Assembly: GCA_963691815.1 (NCBI GenBank)
Contig: OY829654.1
Coordinates: forward strand, 11,497,298-11,561,297
From: Echiichthys vipera
Lineage: Eukaryota > Chordata > Actinopteri > Perciformes > Trachinidae
Direction: 5' to 3'
Length of the DNA stretch: 64,000 nucleotides
Part shown: one piece after another, positions 40,801-50,558 of the stretch
How positions within the stretch are numbered: the first letter of the stretch is position 1
Layout: each line of letters begins with the position of its first letter
Notes under the pieces: generated by a model
Seen by the model: only the letters and a program-made list of their open reading frames with translations
Database searches by the model: none
What the model was told of the DNA's origin: nothing
Position numbers and translations under genes: made by a program

Positions 40801-43800
40801 CTCCTCTGAATTCATACCATAGCAGAAAGCGTAGGTCATCACCAAAGAAGCGGAGTCATCGTGAAAGGGGCAGCCATAGTCCATCAAGAAGATCACAGCT
40901 GCGTTCTCCTTCACATTCCCGAAGACGTAGAGAAAGGGATAGACACAGAAAAAGTGAAAGGGACAGATCAAGGCATAGCGCTAGAGATCAGTCTGAACGC
41001 CAAGGTCGCCACCGTAGACAGCGTACTACACGCCGACATTCTCATGGGCGTAAAAGATCCCCATCATCTCCAAAAAATAAAGATTCCGGGTCCCTTTCAC
41101 CAAAACAGCACAGCAAATCTTTACCTCAAGTCCTTGAGGTATTAAAGCCTTTAAGTGTTCTGTGTAAAACTCCAGACTCTTCAGACTCTGTTGGTGGACA
41201 ATTTGTCAAAAGTAACCCGTCATCATCAGTTACTATTCAAAATAAGCCTGATGGAAATCAGCTAGAAAGTAATGAGAATGATAATGAAGGCTTTACTCCC
41301 TGTTCACAAGAGCTTCTTCACAATGTGAAGCTTGAGACTTCAGAACCACCAATATCCCAAGAGCAAAAACCTTCAGTCAGTGGCCATGACAACACAGGTA
41401 GTGGTTCTTCTACAAAGGTGGATAAACCCTCTCAACAAAAAACCCTGTTTACAGACAAATTTGAAAGTTCAGTTCCTTTAAGAGAAATTGATCCACCCAT
41501 TCGAGATTCTCCTCAGAGCCCTGATCCAGAGCCACAGTTTGTCAATCCAAGCAGCATAGAAAAGATTGACACTATTAGGATTGAGGAATTTAGAGATCCC
41601 AAGATGCATACCAGTATCTCAATGCCACTTGTTAAAGATGAAAATGATTTTTTACCTATTGGTGGTAAAGAAACAATGTCCAACATACTGTGGCCAGCTG
41701 TTGGAGGTTCAATATCAAATGTTAGAAATATGGATTTTAGAGCCCTAAATCTGCAGCACCCAGGTGTCCGAGGTAAAGGTATGATAGAGACATACAAACA
41801 GATAGAAGGAGGAAGTCCTGGCTTAAAGCATCAAGAAATACTGGGTCAACTGGGAGGACATTCAAATCCAGCTACAAGTGCAGACATTCTGCATTCAGGA
41901 CCTGAAATAGATCCTGTTACAAAGTGTCCGGGACCTGGTGTGAGTGGTCCAGGTATTAGGAATGCAGGATCAGATATGAAAGAATCTGGGCATAGGGTAC
42001 CACAAACAGGTCTTAGAGAAACTGGAGTTAGATTCTCAGGGCCTAATATGACAGGTCCAGACATGCAAGGCCTACATCTTAACATTTTTCCTGAAACACA
42101 CACACAAGGCTTTGCTATAAGGGGTGGGGCAGTGACAGTGATGCATTTTTCAGAGCCAAATAGGAGAGAATCAGGTAACAATAGTGATAGAATTGGTTCA
42201 TGCCCAGTCATGGGAGGTTTTGAGATGAGGAATCCAGTGCAAGATATAGGGAGTTCTAGAATACAAGGCATGAACCCAGAAGTAAAAGGTTCAGGCCCTG
42301 AAATGAGAGACAGAGAACCAGAAATGAGTGGACAAATGCTTGTAACTGATACAAATCCATGTATGGGAGGAACAGGCCTACAAAATGAGAGAAGAGATCC
42401 AGTCATGAAGGGCCCTTCATTCTATAGCCCTGGGCCGGCCATAAGGGGCACAAGGGAGCCTATATCAGCTTTGCATCACCCAAGACCAGAAAACACAGAT
42501 GGCAGGCCAGGTGGGATGGAAATGGGGAGAGATCAATATTTCAGGGGTACACAGATAGAAGGCAGGGCTCCAGATATTATCGGGAGAGGTAGAGGCCAAA
42601 AAGATAGAGGTGAAAGTCCACATACTGGGGGTATTAGATCTGCTATGAGGGGTGGAGTTGTAAGAGATGCAAGTCCAGATATAAGGAGACCAGGTTCATC
42701 TTTTACGGGCTCAGTAAGAGATCAAAGGCAATCAAAGCATGACGGCAGTCCAGTTTCCAGTAGTGGGCCTAGAGAACATTTCAAGGAGCCACAGCCTGAT
42801 ATTAGGAACGAAAGATCAGTACGTGCCCCTGGCATGACAGAACCAGAAAGTATGCATGGATTAAGAAGGCCAGATACGACAGAAAGAGGTTATATTGGAC
42901 CCAGTCAAGATATGGTTAGTATGGGTGGCTTAGATATAAGAGGTGATGGCATTACAAATCCAGAATGGAGAGGCCCAGGATCAGACAGAAGAGACCATTG
43001 GAGAGGGCCAGATTGGAGAGGACCAGGTCCAGTGAAAGGAGGGCCATTTACACAAGATGAGTTGAGAGTCCATCAGCCTGATAGGAGAGGTCTAAACATT
43101 GAGAGGCAGGGGCCTGAAAGGAGTGGTGCTGGAGAGTTTGACTTTAGAGAACTAGTGTCTGAAATGAACAGTCCAAACATTGGGGACCTTAGGCATGACA
43201 GGGGAAGACCAGGGGGTCCAGATTTTATGGCACCAGGACTTGGAAGGAGAGGACCTGATAAGGAGGTCTCAATGCATGACAGGAAAGGACCGGGATGTTC
43301 AGATTTAATGAGACCAGAACCTGATAGGAGAGGTCCAACTATGGACAATCTAGGACCTGGCATGCAAGGGCCAGGGGGTCCAGACTTTGTGGGACCAGGA
43401 CTTGAAAGGAGGGCTCTAGCTATGGAAGGTCTGGGGCTTGAAAGTAAAGGACTTAGAGGTCCAGATTTTAGGGGTACGGGGCCTGAGAGGAAAGGTCCAG
43501 CTATGGAGGGCCAAGGACCTGACATAAGTGAAACAACAGGTCCAGATTTCAAAGGACCATGGTCTGAAAGGAGAGCTCCTGGTATGATTGGTCCAAGACC
43601 TGACAGGAGAGGACCAGGAGATAAAGATACCTGGGGACCAGGGCTTGAAAGGAGAGGTCCAGCTATGGAGGGTCCTGCGTTTGACAGGCGAGGACCTGGA
43701 GGTCCAGATTTTAGGGGTCTTGGGACTGACAGGAGAGTACCTGGGGGTCTTGATTTCAGGGGGCCAGGCCCGGAAAGCAGAGGCTTACCTATGGAGGACC

Positions 43801-46800
43801 CTGGACCTGCCAGGAGAGGTGCTGGAGGTCAGGATTTCAGAGGACCAGGACCTGAAAGGAGAGGTCCAGTTAGGGAGGGTCCTGGGCCTGACAGTAGAGG
43901 ACTTGGAGGCCCAGCTTTCAGGGAACAAGGGCCTGAAAGCAGAGACTTGCCTATGAAGGGTCCTGGGCCTGCTAGGAGGGGACCGGGAGGTCCTGATTTC
44001 AGAGAACCAGAACCTGAAAGGAGAGGTCCTTTTATGGAGGGCCCTGGGCCAGACAGGAGTGGACCTGGGGGTCTAGATTTTGGGGGACCTAGGCCTGGAA
44101 GAATAGGTCCAGCTATGGAGGGTCCTGGGCCTGACAGGAGAGGACCTGGAGGTCCAGATTTTAGGGGACCAGGGCCTGAAAGAATAGGTCCAGCTATGGA
44201 GGGTCCTGGGCCTGACAGGAGAGGACCTGGAGGTCCAGATTTTAGGGGACTGGGGCCTGAAAGATTAGGTCCAGCTATGGAGGGTCCTGGGCCTGACAGG
44301 AGAGGACCTGGAGGTCTAGATTTTAGGGGACCAGGGCCTGAAAGAATAGGTCCAGCTATGGAGGGTCCTGGGCCTGATAGGAGAGGACCAGGAGGTCCAG
44401 ATTTTAGGGGACCAGTGCCTGAAAGCAGAGGCTTAGCTATGGAGGGTCCTGGGCCTGACAGGAGAGGACCTGGAGGTCCAGATTTCAGGGGACCAGGGCC
44501 TGAAAGGAGGGTTTCATCTATGGAGGGCCCTGGGCCTGACAAGAGAGGACCAGATATTAGGGGACCAGGGCCTGAAAGCAGAGACTTACCTATGGAGGGT
44601 CCTAGGCCTGATAGGAGAGGACCCGGAGGTCCAGATTTCAGAGGCCCAGGGTCTGAAAGGAGAGGTTCATCTATGGAGGGTCCTGGGCCTGACAGGAGAG
44701 GACCTGGAGTTCCCGATTTCAGGGGATCAGGGCCTGAAAGGAGAGTTTCATCTTTTGAGGGTCCTGGGCCTGACAAGAGAGGACCAGACTTTAGGGGACC
44801 AGGGCCTGAAAGCAGAGACTTACCTATGGAGGGTCCTAGGCCTGATAGGAGAGGACTCGGAGGTCCAGATTTCAGAGGCCCAGGGTCTGAAAGGAGAGGT
44901 TCATCTATGGAGTTTCCTGGGCCTGACAGGAGAGGTCCTGGAGGACCAGATTTTAGGGGACCAGGGCCTGAAAGCAGAGGCCTACCCATGGAGGGTCCTG
45001 GGCCTGACAGGAGAGGACCTAGAGGTCCAGAGTTCAGGGGACCAGAGCCTGAAAGGCGAGGTTCAGCTACGGAGGGTCCAAGGCCTGATAGGAGAGGCCC
45101 CGTAAGTCCAGATTTCAGGGGACCAGGACCTGTAAGGAGGGGTCCAGCTATGGAGGGTCCAAGGCCTGATAGTGAAGGACCCGGAGGTCCAGATTTCAGG
45201 GTACCAGGCCCTGAAGTATTTGGCCTGTCAATGGAGTGTCCTGCACCTGAATGGAGAGGTCAAAATTTCAGAAGACCACGGCCTGAGGGGAGCAATTTAT
45301 CTGTGGAGCATCCTGGGCCTGAGAATAGAAGATCTGGATGTCCAGATTTTAGCGGGCCTGGACATGAAAGGAGAGGTGACGTTATGGACAGTCAAGAACC
45401 TGACAGGAGAGGACCAGGATGTCCAGAATTCCAGGGACCAGTGCCTGACAGGAGAGGTCTAGCCATAGATGGACTAGGGCCTGACAGGAGAACACCAGAA
45501 GGTCCAGACTTAAGGGGGCCTACGTTCACAGGACTGGGGCCTGGAAGAACTGGTCTAGGTACAGATGGTCCTGCACATCGCAGTAGAGAACAGGGAGGAC
45601 CGTACTTCAGGGGTCCTGGGCCAGAAAGCAGACAACCAAATATTGAGGGCCAAGGTCCTGACAGGAGGAGTCGAAACATCAGGGACATGAGGAGACCAAG
45701 GCTTCAAAATTCAGGTCCAAACAGAGAGGGTCCAGGGCCTGACAGGAAAAGTCCAGAAGGTCCAAATTTCAGAGGTCCTGGGCCAGAAAGAAGAACTCCA
45801 GAGATTGAGGGAATAGAAAACAGCAGGAGCTTTCCAGGATGCCCACAGTTCATGGGTCCTGAGCCGGAAAGAAGACCTCCAGATATGGAGGGTGCAGAGT
45901 CTGATGGGAGAGTTCCAGATTATAGAGGAGTGAGGCCTGGAAGAACTATTATCAAAGGCCCAGGGCAAGATAGGAAGCATCCAAAAGGTCCAGATTTTAG
46001 GGGACCAGGTTGTGAAAGTAGAGGTCCAGACATTGAGGGCCCAGGGCCTTGCAGACAAGAACCAGGAGGCCCAAGCTTCAGAGAGCCCAGGTCTGAAAGG
46101 AGAGGTCCAGATATGGAGGATCCAGGACCAGATTGGAGAAGACCAGGTCGTCCAGACTTGAGGGGCCAGGGCATCAGGCAGAAAGGTCCAAATACAGAAG
46201 GTCTAAGGCATAGAGGAGATAACTGGGGAGAGTCTGATTTTGGAGGCTCGGAATCTATCCAAGAGAGCCCAGATATAGAAGGCCAAGGACCCGAAAGAAG
46301 AGGTATAAACTTGAGGGGTTCCAGGCCAATGAGAGGAAACATTGGAGGACCAGGGCCAGATATGAGCAGACTAAATCAGGGAGATAGATGGAACAGGCCA
46401 GACTTCAGGGTCTCTGCACCTGATAGGAGAGGCACGGACACAGAGGAACAATGGTCAGATCAAAGAGGGCCCAATATAGAGGATGTTGGATATGTAAGAG
46501 AATGTTCAGGAGATGATTGGATAACACATGGCAGCAGGGGTCCAGGCACCATCCAAGAATGTCCAGGGGAGCAGGTTCAAGTACATAGTAGGCATGGTCC
46601 TCATACGGAATGGAGAGGTCCTGAAGGTAGAGTGGCAAGGCCCATACAGGAAAAGTCAAATATGCCATTTGCAGAGCCATTGAGAGGTCCAGCAGACGAT
46701 TGGAGTGGTCCTGATTGCAGGGGTCCAAGGCCTGTCCAGGGTGACCTGAATATGGTACGCCCAGGTTCTGGTAGTGGGGGACCTGGAAATGGATGGAGAA

Positions 46801-48050
46801 AGCCTAGTAGAGGGGGTACTGGGCCAAATAGAAGGGGGCCTGAACCATTTTTCAGTGAGGAAAGGGATCCAGACAATAGAGAACAAGGTCATGATAGAAG
46901 AAGTCTAGGCACAAGAGAACCAGGAAAAGATATGAGAGGGGGTCGAAATATGGGGAATGACTGGAGGCCGCCAGACTTCGAAGGTAATATTAGAGGGCCA
47001 AACATGGAAGGACCTCACAAGGGACCTCCAGACTCATACCCAAACAGGAGAGGATTTGAAATGGAAGTTCTTGATAGAAGAGGCCCCAGAGGTCCAGATT
47101 TAAGAGGTACAAGTACGGAAAACAGAAATTTTAACATTGAAGGTCCAAGGACTGATGATAGGTTTTCAGATTGTGTTGGACTAGGACCTGAAAGGGAATG
47201 TGTAGACATGGAAAACCATGTAGGAGTAAGACAAGGATTTGAACATGATTTTAGGGGGGAAAGTAGAGGTCCAGACATGAGAAGGCTACGGCCGGGTAGA
47301 ACAGATATTAGGAGGGCAGTACCTGAAAGTTCAGATATAAGGCATGGGCCTGGTAGGTGGGATACAAACACTGAGGGCCCTGGGTCTGATAGAAGAGGTC
47401 CAGACATGATGGGACCAGGGATATACTCAATGGGATCTGAGCCAGTTATGAAGGACGCCATGCAAGGGTCAAATATAAGGGGCCCAGGGTGTGATAGCAG
47501 AGGGCCAAACATGATCGCATCCCCCCATTTCAATAGTCCTCATCAATATACCAGATTCAAAGGCCCTAGTGATCCACTTTCGGCAACACACCATGGGCCC
47601 ATAGGTCCAACTCAAAACAGTGGAGGAAACTCATGCCCTGGTTTTGACAGTCTACAAAATCAGCTAGCAGTAAATCCCCAGAGACAAAGACCTGGCTTAC
47701 TTCCCACTCCAACAGAAGGTCTCATACGCTTCCCAAATCGTATGAGCAACAATCCTGATGTTCTCAGCAGAAAACGAAAACAAATAGGTCACCCCACAGA
47801 CAATGAGTGGAGTAGAGGTAGACCAGTGAGTCAAGAAAGAGAGTTGATCAAAGGGCAAAGACATGAGCAGGAGAAAAGTCCTGCTAGTACAATAAGCACC
47901 CCTGTAGATGCAAGCACAGGGGGTGAAGAAGGAAAAAAAGAAAAAAAGGAAGTGAGCAATGTAACTGATAAACCGGGTGCGTCTGTAGAAACCAAAACCA
48001 ATACAAGTGTTGACAGTGATGGAAATAAAAGCAATGTCCAGCCAGGTTAG
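16296..48050 (+). CDS. DIDO1: DIDO1 (death inducer-obliterator 1, DATF1), long isoform
   Basis: Chromatin protein that reads H3K4me3 through its PHD finger and contacts RNA polymerase II through TFIIS-like and SPOC domains (family knowledge). Coding exons: 16296-16332, 16442-17615, 17710-17950, 19749-20039, 20204-20381, 35515-36049, 36489-36648, 36828-36944, 37074-37175, 37299-37467, 37591-38212, 38333-38486, 38598-38687, 38794-38989, 39322-48050. They sum to 12795 bases, an unbroken frame of 4264 residues, against about 2240 in human. The start ATG at 16296 is chosen because the next exon continues in phase into SWGFRRTTIAKRE, a conserved N-terminal motif; an upstream ATG at 16288 is out of frame. 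Domains: PHD about 393-443, TFIIS-like about 800-910, SPOC about 1220-1375, repeats about 2580-4080. The extra length is nearly all in the last exon. Confidence 0.93.
16442..17615 (+). CDS. DIDO1: DIDO1 N-terminal exon with RG box, acidic run and first half of PHD
   Basis: Encodes residues 13-404. SWGFRRTTIAKRE is near its start. An Arg-Gly box (about residues 228-269, bases 17088-17210) alternates R and G almost without break. A run of glutamates with a Lys cluster lies at 17452-17517. The exon ends with NALYCICRQKQDKR, the first PHD zinc ligands. The RG box and Glu run look like codon-repeat expansions (GGNAGN and GAG). Confidence 0.9.
17183..17203 (+). other. G-quadruplex-forming motif in DIDO1 coding exon
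   Basis: Four G-runs of 4, 5, 4 and 3 separated by 2, 1 and 2 bases sit inside the Arg-Gly box on the coding strand, a classical intramolecular G4 pattern. Folding is inferred. Confidence 0.7.
17710..17950 (+). CDS. DIDO1: DIDO1 PHD-finger exon (second half)
   Basis: Completes the PHD started in the previous exon: RFMICCDSCQEWFHGDCVGI, then GEEYICPPC. The Trp in EWFHGDC belongs to the aromatic cage that binds trimethyl-lysine in this family. The tail is acidic (SSSEEREGHEEEQ). Ends in phase 0 at AAG before GTTAGA. Confidence 0.94.
18055..18240. mobile_element. hAT-like remnant in DIDO1 intron
   Basis: Starts TAGGGCTGTACCCTGAAAA and has ATCAGTCGACTGAGATTC, the style of ends seen in fish hAT elements. 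No coding capacity; the far end was not found, so this is a fragment. Confidence 0.4.
18697..19640 (-). mobile_element. hAT-type transposon remnant carrying an inserted MITE
   Basis: Terminal TAGGGCTGT at 18697-18705 and ACAGCCCTA at 19632-19640 form a 9-bp inverted pair. The minus-strand frame at 19575-19400 reads KLKGMTNKVMEFITSDDQ, resembling the ZBED-like hAT transposase segment EFI..DDQPF. The coding part is broken by frameshifts and by the MITE at 18995-19325. An 8-bp target duplication could not be seen, so the ends are tentative. Confidence 0.55.
18995..19325. mobile_element. 331-bp MITE with long inverted repeats and TA target duplication
   Basis: Ends CACTGGAGATCAAAATTAGA and its exact complement; similarity between the two arms continues for about 85-90 bases. 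Flanked by TA on both sides (18993-18994 and 19326-19327), as for Tc1/mariner-type insertions. A third partial copy of the motif (GTTCTCTAATTTTG) lies inside near 19141. No open frame, so it is non-autonomous. Confidence 0.85.
19749..20381 (+). CDS. DIDO1: DIDO1 exons with small conserved Cys module
   Basis: Exon 19749-20039 encodes an acidic Glu/Pro stretch and LCIGRECSKQALPDSVYC followed by CILQHAAFTMK, corresponding to CIGPGCCHVAQPDSVYC in mammals. Exon 20204-20381 is Lys/Glu-rich and low in structure. Its donor GTATGT at 20382 is chosen because it gives phase 1, which the next exon at 35515 requires (T+CT, Ser). Reading on past the donor gives a stop at 20500. Confidence 0.85.
22826..22990. 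repeat. Interspersed repeat (TTCAGAATCAG family), copy 2
   Basis: GTTCAGAATCAGTTTTATTG at the start followed by GGCCAGTATTTGTACACA and ACAAGGTATTTTGCTCTG. Same opening motif as at 13006 and 25021. Confidence 0.6.
25021..25075. repeat. Interspersed repeat (TTCAGAATCAG family), copy 3
   Basis: ATTCAGAATCAGAAATACTT followed by TAATCCCAGGGGGAAATTGA, a very common fish retroposon end. Short, truncated copy. Confidence 0.65.
29761..29975. repeat. Fish interspersed repeat with (ATTC)n start
   Basis: CATTCATTCATTCATCTTCA, then CCGCTTATCCCGGGGTCGGG, CAGCTGACATCGGGCG, GCCAGTCTATCGCAGGGC and ACCATTCACACCTACGGGCA. This order is a familiar dispersed element in teleost genomes. The local GC content is sharply above the intron average, as expected for a recent insertion. 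Confidence 0.7.
32060..32760. mobile_element. Transposon remnant ending CCATTTTTTATACAGTCTATG-type
   Basis: Contains CATTGACCCCCATGTTAAAC, CAAGATGGCGACTTCCGTAG and finally a TTTTTTATACAGTCTATGAT end, all of which recur in fish DNA transposon copies. No intact open frame. The left border is uncertain. Confidence 0.5.
33360..33487 (-). mobile_element. hAT-like terminal fragment
   Basis: The end GGCCATATCGCCCAGCCCTA at 33468-33487 is the complement of TAGGGCTGGGCGATATGGCC, a typical 5' end of fish hAT elements. Upstream sequence rich in ATATGATAT motifs fits the same family. The other end was not located. Confidence 0.5.
34780..34866. repeat. Compound (CA)n(CGCA)n(CA)n microsatellite
   Basis: About 24 bases of CA, then roughly 12 ACGC units, then about 18 bases of CA. 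Alternating purine-pyrimidine throughout, so it may adopt Z-DNA. It lies about 650 bases before the DIDO1 exon at 35515. Confidence 0.95.
35515..36944 (+). CDS. DIDO1: DIDO1 Pro/Ser segment and TFIIS-like central domain
   Basis: Exons 35515-36049, 36489-36648 and 36828-36944. A Pro/Ser/Ala-rich lead is followed by PNNQIRQSIQRSLTSILFKR, then ETEVAKLVASIEMEMFDIF, YRTIMFNLKDPRNK, GLLYRVVRGEISPFRLARMS and QKDMQALKA. This matches the TFS2M fold of DIDO, PHF3 and yeast Bye1, which docks on RNA polymerase II. Phases agree at all junctions (AG|G; then phase 0). Confidence 0.93.
37074..38212 (+). CDS. DIDO1: DIDO1 linker exons between TFIIS-like and SPOC domains
   Basis: Exons 37074-37175, 37299-37467 and 37591-38212. 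The second has VPDILDYMLKDTTSEHKTHL and FDLKCKLCTG, the conserved Cys motif of this region. The third holds a short tandem of SPASP-type units (bases about 37730-37900; MDSPTS, IVESPASP, MDSPASP, LESPASP, MESPASP), then SITRRDPRTA and PKSILMKPSSSVDPR. Confidence 0.9.
38333..38989 (+). CDS. DIDO1: DIDO1 SPOC-domain exons
   Basis: Exons 38333-38486, 38598-38687 and 38794-38989, with a start of fold at FLAKQDIVWKGFLNML and then VAKFVTKGYLISG, DLPDTIQIGGRILPQTVWDY, ELCVIRFHPATEEEEVAYVS and SYFSSRGRFGVVAN. SPOC domains bind phosphorylated RNA polymerase II tail peptides in PHF3/DIDO. The intron after 38687 begins with GC, not GT (AAAG|GCAAGC), the only non-canonical donor I found in the gene. Confidence 0.94.
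39322..48050 (+). CDS. DIDO1: DIDO1 giant last coding exon (8.7 kb)
   Basis: Encodes about 2900 residues without a break. In order: end of SPOC (LEKNRPNLLLGLAVIQ), Ser/Thr-rich segment, FDRPYDPEEEYDPAMKYG at about 39940, VAYDPEDETIF at 40068, a Gln/Glu coiled coil (EEQKRQLKEQEEALRQQ) at 40339, a second VAYDPEDES at 40675, an Arg/Ser domain (40815-41080), an acidic-neutral linker, the Gly-Pro-Arg repeat region (about 42900-47500) and a Lys/Glu-rich tail. YDPEDE motifs and a Gly/Pro/Arg C-terminus also occur in mammalian DIDO3, but the repeat array here is far longer. Confidence 0.93.
40815..41080 (+). CDS. DIDO1: RS-like domain within DIDO1 last exon
   Basis: Dense Arg/Ser/Lys/His segment with RKRRSSPKKRSHRERG, SPSRRSQLRSPSHSRRR, RHRKSERDRSRHSARD and RKRSPSSPK. 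Such domains in splicing factors are phosphorylated on Ser and join nuclear condensates; that role here is inference. It also supplies many nuclear-localisation-like clusters. Confidence 0.85.
42900..47530 (+). repeat. DIDO1: Coding tandem repeat array, 81-bp (27-residue) unit
   Basis: Core from about 43600 to 45200: units such as GGTCCAGCTATGGAGGGTCC start at 44106, 44187 and 44268, exactly 81 apart. Each 27-residue unit is itself two related halves, GPGPERIGPAMEG and PGPDRRGPGGPDFR. Units around 44100-44460 differ at only a few bases; outside the core they decay into single GPDRRGP-like motifs. Every length change seen is a multiple of three, so the frame is kept. Confidence 0.93.
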
Positions 48051-48545
48051 ACTGAGGACACTAAGGCTGTCAAGCTAGGCCTGTAAAAAGGGTTAGTATT
48101 ATCAAATTGAATAGAGATACTGCGGCGTTGAATGTATTTTTCTGAAGGAAAGTGGTTGTCTGTGATTTATTGAAATTTCAACAAGACCTACATGCAAAGC
48201 CATGTGAGAGATCAGACACTGTAGCCTGATATAGAAATGCTCTGAGTTATTTGAGTCAATTATGTTCTATTTTGTCTCGTATGAGTATCTATTATTCTTA
48301 TTTTGTTTGACTAAATGCCTCTTAATCAGTCATTTGTAAATTTAACTCTATGTGCATTTCTAATTGGAAATAGAACATTTTTTGTACAAAAATGTACAGT
48401 GTTTTTGTTTCTCTGTGTTTTAACATAGCCATAGTGTCAGTACAATAGCCTTGATCTGGCTTTTATGTTTGCTGCTGATAAAATGGCTTGTTTCATTGTT
48501 CTTTGAGAATGCAAAAAGTCAATAAAATGATATATACCTTTTTAA
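48051..48545 (+). terminator. DIDO1: DIDO1 3' UTR and poly(A) signal
   Basis: Untranslated tail after the TAG at 48048-48050. AATAAA at 48521-48526 followed by a T-rich stretch is the likely end signal. Confidence 0.75.
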
Positions 48546-48884
48546 ATTGTATTTAGTCTGCAATTGCTTGATTGTTACAAGAGTAGAGCCTAAATCTGTT
48601 ACTAAAAAACAAATCCCATATTAAAGCACACTGCCAGCACTGTTCTCTTTGTGGGAATAAATCAAACTCTGTTTAATATTTTATAGAGGTACATTTAAAA
48701 AGTCTCCTTAAAAGAGGTTGATGGCATTTTAGTGGTTCCACACAGAGACTGGTGGCTTTTCATAAACGATATATAAAAGGTTTAACAGTAAAAGGTGAAT
48801 GTGTTATGGCTTTAGAACCTCTAAACATAGATGAATATAAACATAAGAGTTAGTAATTAAAATAATATTTAATTAATATATAGC
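48546..48884. other. Intergenic DIDO1-TCFL5, no feature seen
   Basis: AT-rich, no open frame, repeat or RNA gene recognised. Confidence 0.6.
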
Positions 48885-49380
48885 CAGTGATGGAAGATTT
48901 TAAAAGTAACCATAACACAATGTAAGAATATTTCATGAAAATGCCATTCAAAATGTTACTGTACAGTAAGGAATGCCAACACCAGCTAATTGTACTTACA
49001 GTTTCAAAAATGAACATGCTGAAAAAAAACGTCCGTACCATTGCTATTGGATTTTTAACACTGATGCATTAATGTTAGTAGAATTGTACTGCTGTGTTTG
49101 GTCATGGGGCTAATTTCAACTACTATATTTGGTCGTTCTTGGTTTGGTGGGTAACCTATCGCAATTTACAATATTTTATGAGATCATGTATTTTATATGT
49201 AAAATGTTAATCCACAAATTGGTCAACCTTAGCTGTGTAATAAATGTACATATATAGTTTAAATATGACAATAATTGCCATTGAAATGTAGTGGAGTAGA
49301 AATACAAAGCAGCATGAAATATGCATGTTCTTGTACAAGCACAGTATTTGAGTAAATGTACCTTGTTACATTCCATCACT
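48885..49380. mobile_element. 496-bp terminal-inverted-repeat element, copy A
   Basis: Begins CAGTGATGGAA and ends TTCCATCACT, an inverted pair of about ten bases. Its size and ends match copy B at 49924-50416. Internal sequence is AT-rich with GTACTTACAG and GAGTAAATGTACCTT-type motifs typical of an abundant fish MITE. Non-coding. Confidence 0.65.
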
Positions 49381-49620
49381 CAATCAATTTGAATGGTCAG
49401 TTTTGTAAAACACAATAAACAAACACATTTTCTCAATGCTTTTGAGAAACGTTGGCAAATCAGTTGGTTTTAAACTGCCCTGTGACAAGCAGGTGGGGAT
49501 AGACCTGGGTTAGCAAGAGAGGAAATGGAGAGAAAGTCTTTGGGGGTGAAAATATTCCCCCTGAAGGACTGAATCTGCCACTTGCAAGGCCGATGTCTTA
49601 CCAAAAGGGGGGGACATCGT

Positions 49621-49751
49621 AATGCAGTGGTTAACTAAGTACATAAAGTACTATTTTTTAATTCAATCCAAGAAACTATTTGAGTCAAGTATTACTTAAG
49701 GTACCTTTACCTCCATTTCAAAGGAAAATGTACTTTTAACACCACTGCATT
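49621..49751. mobile_element. 131-bp short inverted-repeat element
   Basis: Starts AATGCAGTGGT and ends ACCACTGCATT, exact complements. The interior has AACTAAGTACATAAAGTACT and AAGTATTACTTAAGGTAC, like the CAGTGGTGGA-type MITEs nearby. Probably a deleted relative of the flanking elements. Confidence 0.65.
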
Positions 49752-49923
49752 CATCTAATGACTACTTTACAACTGACGGTGTTGTGAAATGCAACACATA
49801 CAAGATTAATTATGCGTGCAGAGTCCTATAACCTACTGCGGCATTCAACCCATGCAAACCCATTCAAACCCCATTTTTTATCCATCCTCATTGTTGCTTT
49901 CATTGTCACAAATATTGTGTCAG

Positions 49924-50416
49924 CAGTAGTGGAAGATCTATTCACCTGCAGTAATTAAAAGTATGAATACTACAGTGTAGAAATACTCTGTTACGAGTAG
50001 ACCCAGTACTACTATTTAGTATATAAATAGACTTTAAAGTACCCAAAGATAAATAATTGTTACCAGAATTCCCCATTTCAGAATCATATGGATTATAATT
50101 ATTGATACATGTGTACATCACTATAATGTTGCCGCTGGTAAATGTGGAGCTCATTTAAACTAATTTATATACTAAGGGGCAGCTAAACCTATGATAATAT
50201 ATCATATTATGAACTGATTTATATTTTTGTATTATTGATCTACATCTGCAAAGTAACAAGTAGGTTAAATCGTTAAATAAATGTAGTGGAGTAAAAAGTA
50301 CAATTTTTGTGTAAGTAGAAGAAAGCGTAAAACGTAACTGCTCAAATGAAGCTCACCTCAAAATTATACTTAGGTACACTAGTTGAGTAAAAGATCTTGG
50401 ATACATTCCACCACTG
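49924..50416. mobile_element. 493-bp terminal-inverted-repeat element, copy B
   Basis: Begins CAGTAGTGGAA and ends TTCCACCACTG, inverted with one mismatch. Interior contains GTAGTGGAGTAAAAAGTACA and GAGTAAAAGATCTTGGATAC. Same family and size as copy A. No target duplication could be seen. Confidence 0.7.
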
Positions 50417-50558
50417 GTCACAAGAATCAAGTGTAGGCTAGTATTTTGTAGAAATGATATATATATTATTATCATATCCTGTAAAATACAAAACAAAAAA
50501 CATCTCCCTAGGATAGTTGTTTTCTATTCAGAAACTTCTGCCATATGCAAATATAATT

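Noticed and set aside
43829..44989. 386-codon minus-strand open frame rich in Ser-Gly-Pro
   Set aside because: It is the complement of the DIDO1 81-bp repeats. The open antisense frame follows from the repeated codon pattern; there is no independent start context or domain.
43600..45200. Regular repeats reminiscent of a CRISPR array
   Set aside because: The repeats are head-to-tail 81-bp coding units with no unique spacers, in a vertebrate exon.
45711..47533. Further long minus-strand frames (for example 47015-47533)
   Set aside because: All lie inside the continuous DIDO1 plus-strand frame and have the same mirrored Gly/Pro/Ser composition.
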